NCBI GenBank assembly: GCA_016934855.1
Contig: JAFGSA010000024.1
Span: 61,266 to 125,265 of the forward strand
DNA: 64,000 bases
DNA from: Elusimicrobiota bacterium
GTDB lineage: Bacteria; CG03; SLGR01; JAFGSA01
Direction: 5' to 3'
Shown: positions 8,117 to 18,717 of the stretch, one piece after another
Numbering within the stretch: position 1 is the first letter of the stretch
How the letters are laid out: each line of letters opens with the position of its first letter
Notes under the pieces: model-generated
Told to the model about the DNA's origin: nothing
What the model saw: only the letters and a program-made list of their open reading frames with translations
Databases searched by the model: none
Position numbers and translations under genes: made by a program

Positions 8117-9106
8117 CTACTCATAACAATATTTTTTAAGTTTCGTATATATCTCATCCATATCTTCTTTGTTTTTATATTTTTTCCATAAACCTATGTT
8201 CTTTTTCGATACATCGGGATTAAGATACTGCTTTTTATAAACATGGTGCGCTTTTTCTATCCCTGAAAATGACAAAATTATATCTATCGATCTTTCATAG
8301 TCGAGGATCAGATTCTCAAAATTGATTCTCATTACTTTTTCCTTATTTATCTCTTCCTGATCAGCCCTGTCCATCAGACATCCGTACCATTTTATAAAAT
8401 CCCCTACATCCCGAGGGATGAATTTCCATTGTTTTGCCGCTGACTCCGCAAAAATATCCCGCGGATCTCTATGTACTACGATAATTTTTGGCGAGTTGAA
8501 ATAGCCCAATATTTTGTTATAATTCAACGACGCGTATCCCGCGTCGAATACGACATGTTGCTTTCCGTGTTTCTTTTTCAACGAGTTAATGATTTCGCTC
8601 GTATATATCCTCGTCTGCCGATAAAAATCCTCTTTCGGGTAACTGATATATATATCCTTATTGAATTTTAATACCTTTTTACTGAAGACTATCCTGTTTA
8701 CAGCATGAATACACAAATTAAGAAAATCATCCGACCCGTACCAAATGCCCCTGTAACGGAAAAGAACCAGACTGTCTGCATAATTCCGGGATATCTTTCC
8801 GAAATCTCCGATGATCTGCTTGTTGTAGTTGACCCTGAAATAAGGGAATATATGGAATAGGCCTTTTTTACACAGGTTAATTACCAGTTTTCTGAACCTC
8901 TTTATGGCAACATCCGATTGATAAGGCGACCAGTTGTCTATTAGTGCGCTCTCCAGGCTCATTATCCCGTCCGGGTCAGTGAATATTCTGAGCTCGGTGC
9001 CTACAGGATGACAAATATCAATCTCTTTCATAAAGTCATATAACGCACCGGACCCGCTGGCGCCGAATCCGCCTATAATAATAGCATCATTATTAACATC
9101 CGCCAT
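8117..9106 (-). CDS. sulfotransferase family protein
   Basis: N-terminal IIGGFGASGSGALYDF PAPS-type loop and VVHRDPRDIFAES. Confidence 0.75.
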   Translation of the reverse strand: MADVNNDAIIIGGFGASGSGALYDFMKEIDICHPVGTELRIFTDPDGIMSLESALIDNWSPYQSDVAIKRFRKLVINLCKKGLFHIFPYFRVNYNKQIIGDFGKISRNYADSLVLFRYRGIWYGSDDFLNLCIHAVNRIVFSKKVLKFNKDIYISYPKEDFYRQTRIYTSEIINSLKKKHGKQHVVFDAGYASLNYNKILGYFNSPKIIVVHRDPRDIFAESAAKQWKFIPRDVGDFIKWYGCLMDRADQEEINKEKVMRINFENLILDYERSIDIILSFSGIEKAHHVYKKQYLNPDVSKKNIGLWKKYKNKEDMDEIYTKLKKYCYE

Positions 9107-9116
9107 AACTTGTTAT

Positions 9117-10304
9117 TTACCTCCCGGCACCAAGAATATACTCAATACTCTCAATATATTTACCCGCAACTTTCTCTTCTGAGAATATATCCAGGCTGTT
9201 CTTACCCAGGAATTCTCTTACATTCTCCTTATATTGTGCGCTTTCCCTGGATAGTCTCAATACGGCATCCGCTATATTTCCCACCGAAAAAGGGTCTACC
9301 TTGACCCCTATATCATCGCCGAAATATCCGTCTATACCTGTGTTTTTTGAATAGATAATCGGCAGCCCGCTGACCAGGGCTTCGACGTAAGCTACTCCGA
9401 ACGTCTCGGGATAGCTCGGCATGATAAAACACTCATAGTCACCTGCATAATTATTCATCCTGTTCCTATTATCATATACCTTGACATCAACCGCGGCTTC
9501 CAGGCGGTATTTTTTTATCATATTTTTCACATCATCTACAGCGTTACCTTCGCCGGTTATATCCAGGCATATACCCGGGTTCCTTTCTCTTGCCATCTTT
9601 ACCGCCGAAAGCAGCCTTCTCACATTTTTAATTTTCATGTAATTCTTCTTTATTTTAAATACCGACAGAAATTTTTTTTGATCGCCGTACGCGCGCCGCA
9701 CTCCCTGTCCGTTATTCCTGTATTTAACTATATCGACTATACTGCCCAGTAAAAGTATTTTACCGTCAATATTGTTTATTTTTTTACCATACCACTCCAG
9801 CACCCTTTTCCTCATCCACGGAGATACTAAATATATCATTTCCGCATTTTTCAGGATTCTCCCGTAATAACCCCTTAAGTCGGGCCTGTATTTCCACATC
9901 TTTATGTCTGACTGCCTCATTGTGATTACATACGGAATGCCGTATTCTCTTGATATTTCGTAAGCTATCGCCCCTTCGTAGCTCATCTTATGGGCATGTA
10001 TCACCCGGATATTTTTCAGTTCTACTTTATGCATATCATTCAATTCTTTTATTTCATTGACGGTCCTTCGTAAATAATTCTTAAAAAGAATACTGAACGG
10101 CAAACTAAAATTATCGAAAGCGATTATTTTATCATGAACAAGCATTTTTTTCCGCAAAGACAATGTCCTGTTGAGGCTCAGTATGGTGTTATTGAAAATA
10201 CGATCCGTAGATTCGCATAATTTCTCTATGTTCCTCGTCTTATAGGGAGTCAGCCCGGTTGGATAATCATAAGTTACATGCAGTATATTGGTCTTATTGA
10301 TCAT
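9117..10304 (-). CDS. GT4-type glycosyltransferase
   Basis: GT-B features: HAHKMSYEGA, PSYPETFGVAYVEALVSGLP; internal ATG at 10304 gives a 4-bp overlap, preferred over the 10397 ORF start. Confidence 0.85.
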   Translation of the reverse strand: MINKTNILHVTYDYPTGLTPYKTRNIEKLCESTDRIFNNTILSLNRTLSLRKKMLVHDKIIAFDNFSLPFSILFKNYLRRTVNEIKELNDMHKVELKNIRVIHAHKMSYEGAIAYEISREYGIPYVITMRQSDIKMWKYRPDLRGYYGRILKNAEMIYLVSPWMRKRVLEWYGKKINNIDGKILLLGSIVDIVKYRNNGQGVRRAYGDQKKFLSVFKIKKNYMKIKNVRRLLSAVKMARERNPGICLDITGEGNAVDDVKNMIKKYRLEAAVDVKVYDNRNRMNNYAGDYECFIMPSYPETFGVAYVEALVSGLPIIYSKNTGIDGYFGDDIGVKVDPFSVGNIADAVLRLSRESAQYKENVREFLGKNSLDIFSEEKVAGKYIESIEYILGAGR

Positions 10305-11554
10305 AATTGAGCGGCTTCCTCCAAATTGGCCGCTGAGACCGACAACAACATCGGAATAACTACAGGAAAATACGATATATAACTTCCGGTAATGCACATT
10401 ATCAGTACTGCCGCAAATATCATAACCGAAGTAGAATAAAGCACAGATTCATCTTTTTTCTCTTTTCTCAGTATTATATAACTGCGTATACATCTGCCGA
10501 TTATGGCCAGTGACAGGGATATGAACACGGCCAGCGATACCATCCCTCCGGTTCCGAGCAATTCAATGTAATAATTGTCCTTGGCGCTGGCGCCGGCGTA
10601 ACCTACCCCGATCAGTTTTCCGAGATATTCCCTTTTATCAAATTCATCCTTTATCGCTTCATCCCAGCACTCCGCTCTCCTGTTCAGCCCCCTGACGATA
10701 AGAGGGTTTTCCTTTTTCATGGTCAGTTTATACTGAATTCTCTTGTTTATTTTTCCCGGGATCAGGATATATGTTAAAACCAGTGCAGCTAAAATGCACA
10801 GCCCGGCATTTACCGCGTACTTTTTTCCGAAGTTTTTCGCCGCAAAATATAGTACCGCCGGCAAGACTATAAAAAAAGCGCCTATCGAAGTAAAAGATAT
10901 GGACACAAGCATCCCTGCGGCAAGCAATATTATCCATAACCCATACTTTTTAAAAACATCCCTTCCAAATCCCATAAGCATGATTACGGAAACCGCCATG
11001 TATGAACCGAACGTATTGCCGCTCTCGGGCCAGAACGAGACAGCTTTAAGGTGTGTAGCGTATGTCCAGAGCCGTCTTGATTTGTTAATTATATGATAAT
11101 ACCTGTCTGCGATGTCCCAGAACATGTTAATCTCGACAGCCTGGCCGAGACCTAATAAAACGGCTATTGCTGCGCCGTACAGGTATGCCCTGGATATCCC
11201 GCGAAAGCTTTCGTAATTTCTCATTAATTTATTAATTATCACAATAAAAATTATCATCTGGAAATACTTCAACCCCATTGTAACACTGTACAGCGGAACT
11301 CCGCTGTTAAAAATAAAAGAAGATGCGGTGGGGAAGAAAGACGCCGTAAAAAAGAGAGCCATAAACAGCTTTTCATTCAAATTCAGTGACAGCTTATTTT
11401 TGTAAGTCAGGACAACCATAATAAATATGATAAAAAATATTATATTATCCGGACCGATCTTACTGCTGAACAGCTTGATATTAATATGGTCTATCATCGG
11501 AAGCATCACCATATAGATAAGCATTAGTTTATATGAAAGCTTTTTCATCATCAT
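10301..11554 (-). CDS. O-antigen ligase/polymerase (Wzy-like) membrane protein
   Basis: 417 aa multi-TM; WPESGNTFGSYMA and GVGYAGASAKDNYYIELLGTGG resemble O-antigen ligase/polymerase loops. Confidence 0.75.
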   Translation of the reverse strand: MMMKKLSYKLMLIYMVMLPMIDHINIKLFSSKIGPDNIIFFIIFIMVVLTYKNKLSLNLNEKLFMALFFTASFFPTASSFIFNSGVPLYSVTMGLKYFQMIIFIVIINKLMRNYESFRGISRAYLYGAAIAVLLGLGQAVEINMFWDIADRYYHIINKSRRLWTYATHLKAVSFWPESGNTFGSYMAVSVIMLMGFGRDVFKKYGLWIILLAAGMLVSISFTSIGAFFIVLPAVLYFAAKNFGKKYAVNAGLCILAALVLTYILIPGKINKRIQYKLTMKKENPLIVRGLNRRAECWDEAIKDEFDKREYLGKLIGVGYAGASAKDNYYIELLGTGGMVSLAVFISLSLAIIGRCIRSYIILRKEKKDESVLYSTSVMIFAAVLIMCITGSYISYFPVVIPMLLSVSAANLEEAAQL

Positions 11555-12666
11555 TCCGAATATACAGACTCGATTTTATCAGATAACTTTTCCCACGTAA
11601 ATCTGCCCCTGTCTTCTACTTTTATTCCTTCTCTTTCATCCGTTAATTCTGTTACAGCGCGGGCGATGCTTTTTCCGCTTACTTCCTTGATAAGCTTTAC
11701 ACCCTTTATATCATCTATAATATCTAGCGCGGGCGTACTATTCGCTATCACTTTAAGCCCTGCCATTATATAGTCGAATATCTTGTTTGGTGCGCACAGG
11801 TAGCTGTTTATATCCTTATTGTCGTAAAACGCCATTGCTATATCTCCTATACACAGGGTCTGCAACATATCTGCGGGCCTTACCTTGCCGTACATAAACA
11901 CCCTTTTTCCCAGTCCGTAGCGTTCAGCCATATCCTTCATTTCCTTCTCGTAACTTCCCAGGGAAAACCCGATCAGGACCAGAATATATGCCTCGGCAAG
12001 GTATTTTAACGCCTCTATCATGTCTTCTATATAGCGCTTGCTGCTTATAAGGCCCTGATAGATGATGACTTTTTTATCTTCGAATCCCAGCCTCTTTTTT
12101 TCCCGGAGCCCTTTTTCCCGGTCTATTTTCGTATATTCGGGAAAATTATTTATAACCAAGGGAACTTTATCCAGCCCGTATTTCCTGCGAAGATATTCCG
12201 CTCTGTTTTTTTCCGGTACTATGATATGATCCGCCCGCTTAATTGCAAACCTTTCGAGTATACCCCATATCAGCCTGTTTGATTTCTTCATCTGCTTTTC
12301 GGGGAACAATTCATGCGCGTCATATATGTATTTTACGCTTTTCCACTTTTTAAGAAAATATACAGTTATGAACGTATTAAGATCGTTAAAATGACAATAT
12401 CCCGGCCGGCTTTCTTTTATCTTACGCGCGGCAGCGAGACAGAATCCTATGTTACACCATAACATCTTTAAAACATTTCCGGGAAGCTTTCTGTTGTTTA
12501 TTACCAGATCGACTATCTCCAGCCCTTCCTGGCTGTACGAGGAAGGCTCCCAGCTCCACGTTATAAGCTTGACCCTGAAACCCCGTTTCACCAGGCTCCT
12601 TATGAATTTCTGGACCCTTGCATCGTAATTTACATTTCCTTTAAGCAGCATTATAACGCTTTTCAT
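11551..12666 (-). CDS. GT4-type glycosyltransferase
   Basis: KGNVNYDARVQK N-terminus, YDAHELFPE, APNKIFDYIMAGLKVIA; start at 12666 gives a 4-bp overlap. Confidence 0.85.
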   Translation of the reverse strand: MKSVIMLLKGNVNYDARVQKFIRSLVKRGFRVKLITWSWEPSSYSQEGLEIVDLVINNRKLPGNVLKMLWCNIGFCLAAARKIKESRPGYCHFNDLNTFITVYFLKKWKSVKYIYDAHELFPEKQMKKSNRLIWGILERFAIKRADHIIVPEKNRAEYLRRKYGLDKVPLVINNFPEYTKIDREKGLREKKRLGFEDKKVIIYQGLISSKRYIEDMIEALKYLAEAYILVLIGFSLGSYEKEMKDMAERYGLGKRVFMYGKVRPADMLQTLCIGDIAMAFYDNKDINSYLCAPNKIFDYIMAGLKVIANSTPALDIIDDIKGVKLIKEVSGKSIARAVTELTDEREGIKVEDRGRFTWEKLSDKIESVYSE

Positions 12667-14672
12667 ATATCGGCACCAGCACACATATCAAAATGCGCTT
12701 CATAGGGCAATTCCGATTCTACTTCCGCAAAATACCTGCCGGTTATTACCTTCGCCCCGTATTCACCGGAATATTCTATCTTATCTTCCCGCAATGCCAG
12801 GGCCGTTACGATCTTGAGTCCTTTGCCGGGCGACTCCGGAGGCCGCACAAATGACCACTGCAGCTTATGCCTGCCGGACCCTTCGAACACGTCGGATATA
12901 TAAAGGTGCCCGTTTTGTCTATCGAGTCTGATCTTTCTGCGGTGTTCTACCGGCCCGTTGAGCCTGCAGAAACCCTTGTGTTTTCCTTCGAAGATATCTT
13001 CTGCGCTTTTGCTTTCCCAATTAAGGCATTTAGCCATGGAATCATCGCTCATTTTGAACAGATATTTACTATCGATCCTGTTCTGCTCTTCATTATCTAT
13101 CATTACCGTATTATGATATTCCGTGCCCCTGAACCTGTTCCTTTGCTCCGGTTCCGGTGTATAGACATAACTCCCGGGATCTACCAGTAGGTCCTTGCCG
13201 TTGACGCATAATTCGAAACTCAGCTTATCGTTATGCGCGTGCCCTCCGTTACCTGACTGACCGTTGGGACCGCATGATATTAGACAATAATTCTTCTTAC
13301 TGCGCATAACGTACCAGCCGGCATCACAGAAATTCCGGGAGCCTATATTCTCAAGAAGATTCCAACTCAATGAATTCCATATATTTATCCCTTCATTCCC
13401 ATAAACAAGGAATATTTCTGAAATATCCAGGCTTGCCCGGAAGTATTCCCTGATCTTCCATCTCTCTTCGCGGAAGAACACCGCCCCCAGAGAAAGAAGA
13501 TAACGCATATCCAGCACGTCCCTGGCATAGAATCTCAACAACTGCCCTGAATCATTATCTCCTATCTGAGGCATATTCCCGTTTGGTTTTAACAGATACA
13601 TCACTGCCTCAAACATATTACGCGTACATGCCATATATTTCTTCCCGAATATGTTTTCCGCCAGACATACATGGTTTTTCCCGTCATAATCCGCATGATT
13701 TATAACGCAAATGAGCATTGAAAAAAAGAATATCTCCAGAACCAGCCGGTGGTAGCAGGTCGATGCTTCGAAATCGCATCCGTCTTCGTATACCTGTTTT
13801 ATTATCTCTTTTTTCAGTTCGTTTACTCCGAAATCCTTCCACTTCCCCGCTTCTTTAAGCTCGGGAAGCAGGGTCCCCAGGAAAATAAGCCCCGCAAGGT
13901 CCGCAATATAATGATTCGAATTTACTCCGCCTGCCCGGCGCTCGAGATTATTCATGATGAACCGTCCGTGTTCCAGGCAGCTTTTCACAAACAGCGCTGC
14001 GAATTCATGGGTCAAACGGCCGGACCGGCTGAAATAATAGTAAGCGTTCAGCCAGTTTACCGCCCGGATAGCTGTATCCATGGTACATCTCCAGTTTACA
14101 CCGTATCCCGCAGGGTTTTCCCTTATCCATGATCCGACCTGGCTCATAAATTCTTCTGCGTACCGTTCATCGCCGTTTACCGCATAAGCCTGCCCGAGCA
14201 CCGCGAGATGCTGAAACCTGGATAATTCCCACGGCACCTTTACATCTGTCCCGCGGATATTACCGTACTCTATGTCAAAATAGTATTTCCCGGGCTCCCA
14301 CCTGTACCCCGAGTTATGATCCTTATGCCAGTCAATTTCGCCGGGAAGATTATATTCTTTCCCCAGGATCCGGAAATCATGCCTTACGACCTTATCGGCA
14401 TCAGCTGTCACGCAGTCCGTGATTTCCGGCGGCAATTCGATATTCTTGCCTTGTATATTTTTCACGCTGGTCCTTGCGGAACTCCTGAAATACCTGCCTA
14501 CAGATTCCATATTATCTAAATCCAGCCCGGCTTTAAAGCCGCTTTTAATAAACTTTTCGTCGGTGATATGGGCTCCGAACAAATGCGGATTCATCCTGAA
14601 CAGCAACCTTTTCGATTCACGCACGGCTTTCCCTGTTTTGGCTGAAATCAGCTTATATATGCCGGAACCCAT
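12663..14672 (-). CDS. heparinase II/III family protein
   Basis: NSNHYIADLAGL, NGGHAHNDKLSFEL, LVDPGSYVYTP, YHNTVMID. Confidence 0.88.
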   Translation of the reverse strand: MGSGIYKLISAKTGKAVRESKRLLFRMNPHLFGAHITDEKFIKSGFKAGLDLDNMESVGRYFRSSARTSVKNIQGKNIELPPEITDCVTADADKVVRHDFRILGKEYNLPGEIDWHKDHNSGYRWEPGKYYFDIEYGNIRGTDVKVPWELSRFQHLAVLGQAYAVNGDERYAEEFMSQVGSWIRENPAGYGVNWRCTMDTAIRAVNWLNAYYYFSRSGRLTHEFAALFVKSCLEHGRFIMNNLERRAGGVNSNHYIADLAGLIFLGTLLPELKEAGKWKDFGVNELKKEIIKQVYEDGCDFEASTCYHRLVLEIFFFSMLICVINHADYDGKNHVCLAENIFGKKYMACTRNMFEAVMYLLKPNGNMPQIGDNDSGQLLRFYARDVLDMRYLLSLGAVFFREERWKIREYFRASLDISEIFLVYGNEGINIWNSLSWNLLENIGSRNFCDAGWYVMRSKKNYCLISCGPNGQSGNGGHAHNDKLSFELCVNGKDLLVDPGSYVYTPEPEQRNRFRGTEYHNTVMIDNEEQNRIDSKYLFKMSDDSMAKCLNWESKSAEDIFEGKHKGFCRLNGPVEHRRKIRLDRQNGHLYISDVFEGSGRHKLQWSFVRPPESPGKGLKIVTALALREDKIEYSGEYGAKVITGRYFAEVESELPYEAHFDMCAGADI

Positions 14673-15876
14673 ACTGCTTCATCCCGCCTAATATTTTTTT
14701 CGCGTTTCCATCCCAGGTATATTTACTGATAGCAATTTCTCTTGCCCGCTTACCCAGGCGCTCCCTGAGTCCGGCATCCTCAGCAAGCCTTAAAATACCC
14801 CGGACCAGCTCTTCCACGTTACCGGGCTCGACAAGAAGGGCAGTCTCGTTATCTTCAAGCACATCGCCTATCTGACCCAGCCTGCTCGCTACTATGCCTT
14901 TTCCCATGGCCATATATTCAAAAAGCTTGGTGGGAGACCCGAAGAACTCCCTCCCGTCGGGATGGGGGTTATGCGGAGACATGAGTATATCGCAGACCGC
15001 AAGATAATCCGTTATCTCCGTGTAGGGGATCTCACCGGTAAATGTTACTTTATCATAGGACTGCAGTTTTTTCACCATGTCTTTTTTAAGGTCGCCGTCG
15101 CCGATAATAAGAAAATGCACCTTTCCTGAAAGTCTGTTTTTCGATATCGTCTCTATGGCCTCGGTAAGCTGGGGGATTCCGTGCCAGGGGCCGAAAGTTC
15201 CCGTAAATCCGGCCACTATGCATCCGTTTTCTATTCCAAGTTTTTCCTTAAGTCTGCGGATTTTTTCCGGATCGGTATTCTCCGGGCTGAATTTAGCGGT
15301 ATCGACGCCGTTAGGCACTACCAGTATCTTTTTTTCCGGTATGCCCATGTCTATAAGGTCCTTTCTCAATACCTCCGATACGGTAACGATCATATCAGCA
15401 TTTTTCAGGTTATACCTTTCTATTATCTTCACTATGCCGTATTTAACCGTGTTCCTGCATATCTGCTTGATGATGCCGATATTTACCGACCAGTGTTTTA
15501 TCTTCCAGCTGTCAAAACTGTTGAATTCCAGTATCAGCGGAATTCCCATTTCTCTGGCCAGCCGCACAACGAAATATGTCAGCCCCCGGTACCTGTGATA
15601 TATGACATCCGGACCGTATTCCTTTATCAACGAGCGGTATCTCCTGCAGGAATAAATATTGTAAAACAGCTCCCCGAGCGGTTTTTTGAATTTAGGCTTG
15701 ATCAGCACTGTTTTATCATCAAGTCCCAGAAGCCTATCATTGCTGAATACTTTTACCGCGCAGCCGGCATTTTCAAACCCGCGGATCATGCCCTGAGTAT
15801 GCCCCACGGATCCGCCTGCTTTTAAATTGAAACTGAACTGCGTCCTTATATATGCTATTCTCTTTCCTTTTTCCAT
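14653..15876 (-). CDS. GT4-type glycosyltransferase
   Basis: GGSVGHTQGMI, VVPNGVDTAKFSP, SPTKLFEYMAMGKGIVAS. Confidence 0.88.
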   Translation of the reverse strand: MEKGKRIAYIRTQFSFNLKAGGSVGHTQGMIRGFENAGCAVKVFSNDRLLGLDDKTVLIKPKFKKPLGELFYNIYSCRRYRSLIKEYGPDVIYHRYRGLTYFVVRLAREMGIPLILEFNSFDSWKIKHWSVNIGIIKQICRNTVKYGIVKIIERYNLKNADMIVTVSEVLRKDLIDMGIPEKKILVVPNGVDTAKFSPENTDPEKIRRLKEKLGIENGCIVAGFTGTFGPWHGIPQLTEAIETISKNRLSGKVHFLIIGDGDLKKDMVKKLQSYDKVTFTGEIPYTEITDYLAVCDILMSPHNPHPDGREFFGSPTKLFEYMAMGKGIVASRLGQIGDVLEDNETALLVEPGNVEELVRGILRLAEDAGLRERLGKRAREIAISKYTWDGNAKKILGGMKQYGFRHI

Positions 15877-15882
15877 TTTCTT

Positions 15883-17316
15883 TTACGCTTTCCCTTTTCG
15901 TGCAATTTCACGGATTGTATTCCGCTGCGAGACGAACACCCGCAGCATGTAAAGCGAAGCTATACATACCATTATAAATTTCATAGTCAGCGCCGTACCG
16001 AAACGAAGAGTCGGAGAGACAAGGAAAAATACGACACAGCCGGCCATGAGAATTATAACCGGCAGCAGTTTCCCCCAGTCATAAGGGATAAAGTAATCTC
16101 TTTTTGCCAGCTTGTATTTTACTGCAGTAAAAACGGCGAAAGATATCGCCGTCGCGTAAGCGGCGCCGTACATGCCGTATTTCGGGATCAGCAGGAAGTT
16201 GAGGATTATATTCATAACTGCGCTTCCCACACCCATGGAAGCGAATATTTTTGTCCTTTTTGCCTGTATGAAATAAAGATTCACTATTCCACCTGCCTCG
16301 TTAAAAAGGTACGCGAGTACTATCAGCGGGATTATCCTGTATGCCTCGTAATACCCGGGGTTCCTTGCCAGTAGATATGTCATCTCTTTGGCGAATAAAG
16401 CTACACCGAAGAAAAGAAAGATGGTTACGAACTGGTACACCGTATTTGCATTATACAGCACTTTAGTATTTTCCGGCCCTTCGCTGGCTTTCTTGAGAAA
16501 ATACGGGCTGTACGCGGTCCATGCCGCTGCCATTATAAAAAGGGGGATACTGGCGAGCTTGTAACCGAAAGAGTATACACCCACTTCCTTTAAACTGAAA
16601 AACCGTTCTATGAATATCCTGTCCGACCAGTTCAATACCCAGCCGGATGCCACCAGGGGTATGAGCGGCAGGCTGAAATGGAGCGCACTTTTTGCCATAT
16701 CCATGTTAAATCTGAATGTCGCGTTCCTTATCAGCACCGAGCTCCATACGAATATAAAGATGAATTTTGTTACCATCAGCGAAGAAAGCACACCGACAGC
16801 GCCCATTTTATACTTTACGACAAAAAGGACGGTCAGTGCTGTAGATATGACAAAACTGAAGAAATTTATGGACAGGAACCTGCTGCCCTGTTCCGTTACT
16901 ATGTAGTAAGCCCTCGGCACGTTAGAAAATACCGCGAAATATTCTGTCAGCAGCGCTATGGCAAAATAAGGATAAAACGGGATGGATTTAAAAGACATCG
17001 CCACATATTTACCAAAAACGAAGAAACATAAAATGAAAAGTGAAGAAACCACGAAAACTGATATAGCCATGGTGCCTATGAATTCTTTCTTCTCTTCATC
17101 GGTCTTGTAATCGAAGTACAGCCTGTTTATAGATCTGGCCAGCGAAAGAGTGATTACGACCATCAATATGTTCCGCAGTATGTTCATCGAATTAGTTATA
17201 CCGTATTCGGCCGGTGAAAGGTATTTAGTTATAATGGGCAGCAGGATGAATCCAACTGTCCTGGGCAGGACATTGCCCAGTGTATAATATATGGAATTTT
17301 TGATCACTTTCGCCAT
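15883..17316 (-). CDS. second polysaccharide flippase (Wzx-like)
   Basis: 477 aa multi-TM; YYTLGNVLPRTVGFILLPIITKYLSPAEYGI. Confidence 0.85.
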   Translation of the reverse strand: MAKVIKNSIYYTLGNVLPRTVGFILLPIITKYLSPAEYGITNSMNILRNILMVVITLSLARSINRLYFDYKTDEEKKEFIGTMAISVFVVSSLFILCFFVFGKYVAMSFKSIPFYPYFAIALLTEYFAVFSNVPRAYYIVTEQGSRFLSINFFSFVISTALTVLFVVKYKMGAVGVLSSLMVTKFIFIFVWSSVLIRNATFRFNMDMAKSALHFSLPLIPLVASGWVLNWSDRIFIERFFSLKEVGVYSFGYKLASIPLFIMAAAWTAYSPYFLKKASEGPENTKVLYNANTVYQFVTIFLFFGVALFAKEMTYLLARNPGYYEAYRIIPLIVLAYLFNEAGGIVNLYFIQAKRTKIFASMGVGSAVMNIILNFLLIPKYGMYGAAYATAISFAVFTAVKYKLAKRDYFIPYDWGKLLPVIILMAGCVVFFLVSPTLRFGTALTMKFIMVCIASLYMLRVFVSQRNTIREIARKGKA

Positions 17317-17319
17317 TAT

Positions 17320-18717
17320 CTATTTCGGATACTTTGCTTTTTCCCCTGAAAACACCAGTTGATTGAAATTCTCGAAATAATACCGCAGCATCTTCTTGTG
17401 ATCCTGCGAGAAATTCAGACAGGATTCATACATTAATGCATCCGTTCTGGGAATCTCTGAGCCTATCAGCTTCTCCCTGACACAGGTGTCATACAGGGTA
17501 CACCCCATGTAGGGCGCAAACACAGCGATACTGATGCTGTCCGGTTCGCATTCCCGGTTTACGGATATCGTCTTTTTAATATGCTCTTCGGTTTCGTGAG
17601 GGAACCCTATTATATTGTTCGCAGTCGTCCTTATCCCGGCTTCACGGCACCATTTAAATACCTGTTTCAGTTTTTCGTTTGTATAGCTGCGGTTCAGCAT
17701 TGTCCGGCGGAACTCTTCATCTCCGCTCTCTATCCCGATACTGACGGAAACACAGCCGGCCTCCTTCAACAGCGCCAGTTTTTCCGGGCTTACCGTTTCG
17801 ACGCGTGTCTGAGTCATAAAAGGCAGATTCACAGATGCCTTCCATTTTCCGGAGAATTCCTCCAGGTCAGGCTGATTCAGAAAATTTTCATCGCAGAACG
17901 AGACAAGGGTAAGGCCGTACTGCTTTTTTATCAAACTGACCTCATCTATAAGCTGGTCTATGCTGCGGCGGCGCATACGCCCTTTTTTCCCGTACAGGCC
18001 GTTTATCTGCCTATTGGCGCAGAAAGTGCATCCGTAAGGGCATCCCCTGGTAAGTTCGAAATATCCCGTCTTCCAGGTCTTCCCTATAAAAGGCCGCCAC
18101 AGATGCTCTTCGTCGAAAATAGAATAATCATGAGGGGGCAGTTTTTTGAGCTCTACGGGTGATATGACAGGATTCGCTATAAACTCACCGCCGGAAATAT
18201 ATGCCATATTCGGAACATCATGAGGATTCCCATTCCGGGCTATACTATCTGCGAGATCTACTATTGCTTTCTCCCCTTCTCCTATGATGACAGCATCTAT
18301 TTCCATATCTTTCAATAAAAATTCGGGCGTCAGCGTCGGCATTATCCCGCCTGCCACGACGAGCGCCTTCGTGTGCTGTTTTATTCCCTTCAGCAGAGAC
18401 CTGGTAAAATGGAAATTATCCTGGAGAAGACTTATACATATCATGTCCGGTCCGAATTCCCTGATCTTCTTTACGAAATCCTCATGCACATCCGTGCTCT
18501 CATAACGCCGGTAATGAGACGCCATATCCACTTTTATTACAAAACCGAGTTCCTCCCTCCTGTCGTTATCCGTATCGGTCTTCTGGTAGAACGTCGCATC
18601 GAACAGTTCTACGGTATGCCCTTTCTTTTTTAAACATGCAGAAAGTATGGAAATACCGAGAGGGATCCGTCTTATACCGCTCACATTAGGATATACAAAC
18701 AGTACTTTTGTCTTCAT
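17320..18717 (-). CDS. B12-binding-domain radical SAM protein
   Basis: RGCPYGCTFC (CxxxCxxC) after an N-terminal cobalamin-binding-like fold. Confidence 0.85.
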   Translation of the reverse strand: MKTKVLFVYPNVSGIRRIPLGISILSACLKKKGHTVELFDATFYQKTDTDNDRREELGFVIKVDMASHYRRYESTDVHEDFVKKIREFGPDMICISLLQDNFHFTRSLLKGIKQHTKALVVAGGIMPTLTPEFLLKDMEIDAVIIGEGEKAIVDLADSIARNGNPHDVPNMAYISGGEFIANPVISPVELKKLPPHDYSIFDEEHLWRPFIGKTWKTGYFELTRGCPYGCTFCANRQINGLYGKKGRMRRRSIDQLIDEVSLIKKQYGLTLVSFCDENFLNQPDLEEFSGKWKASVNLPFMTQTRVETVSPEKLALLKEAGCVSVSIGIESGDEEFRRTMLNRSYTNEKLKQVFKWCREAGIRTTANNIIGFPHETEEHIKKTISVNRECEPDSISIAVFAPYMGCTLYDTCVREKLIGSEIPRTDALMYESCLNFSQDHKKMLRYYFENFNQLVFSGEKAKYPK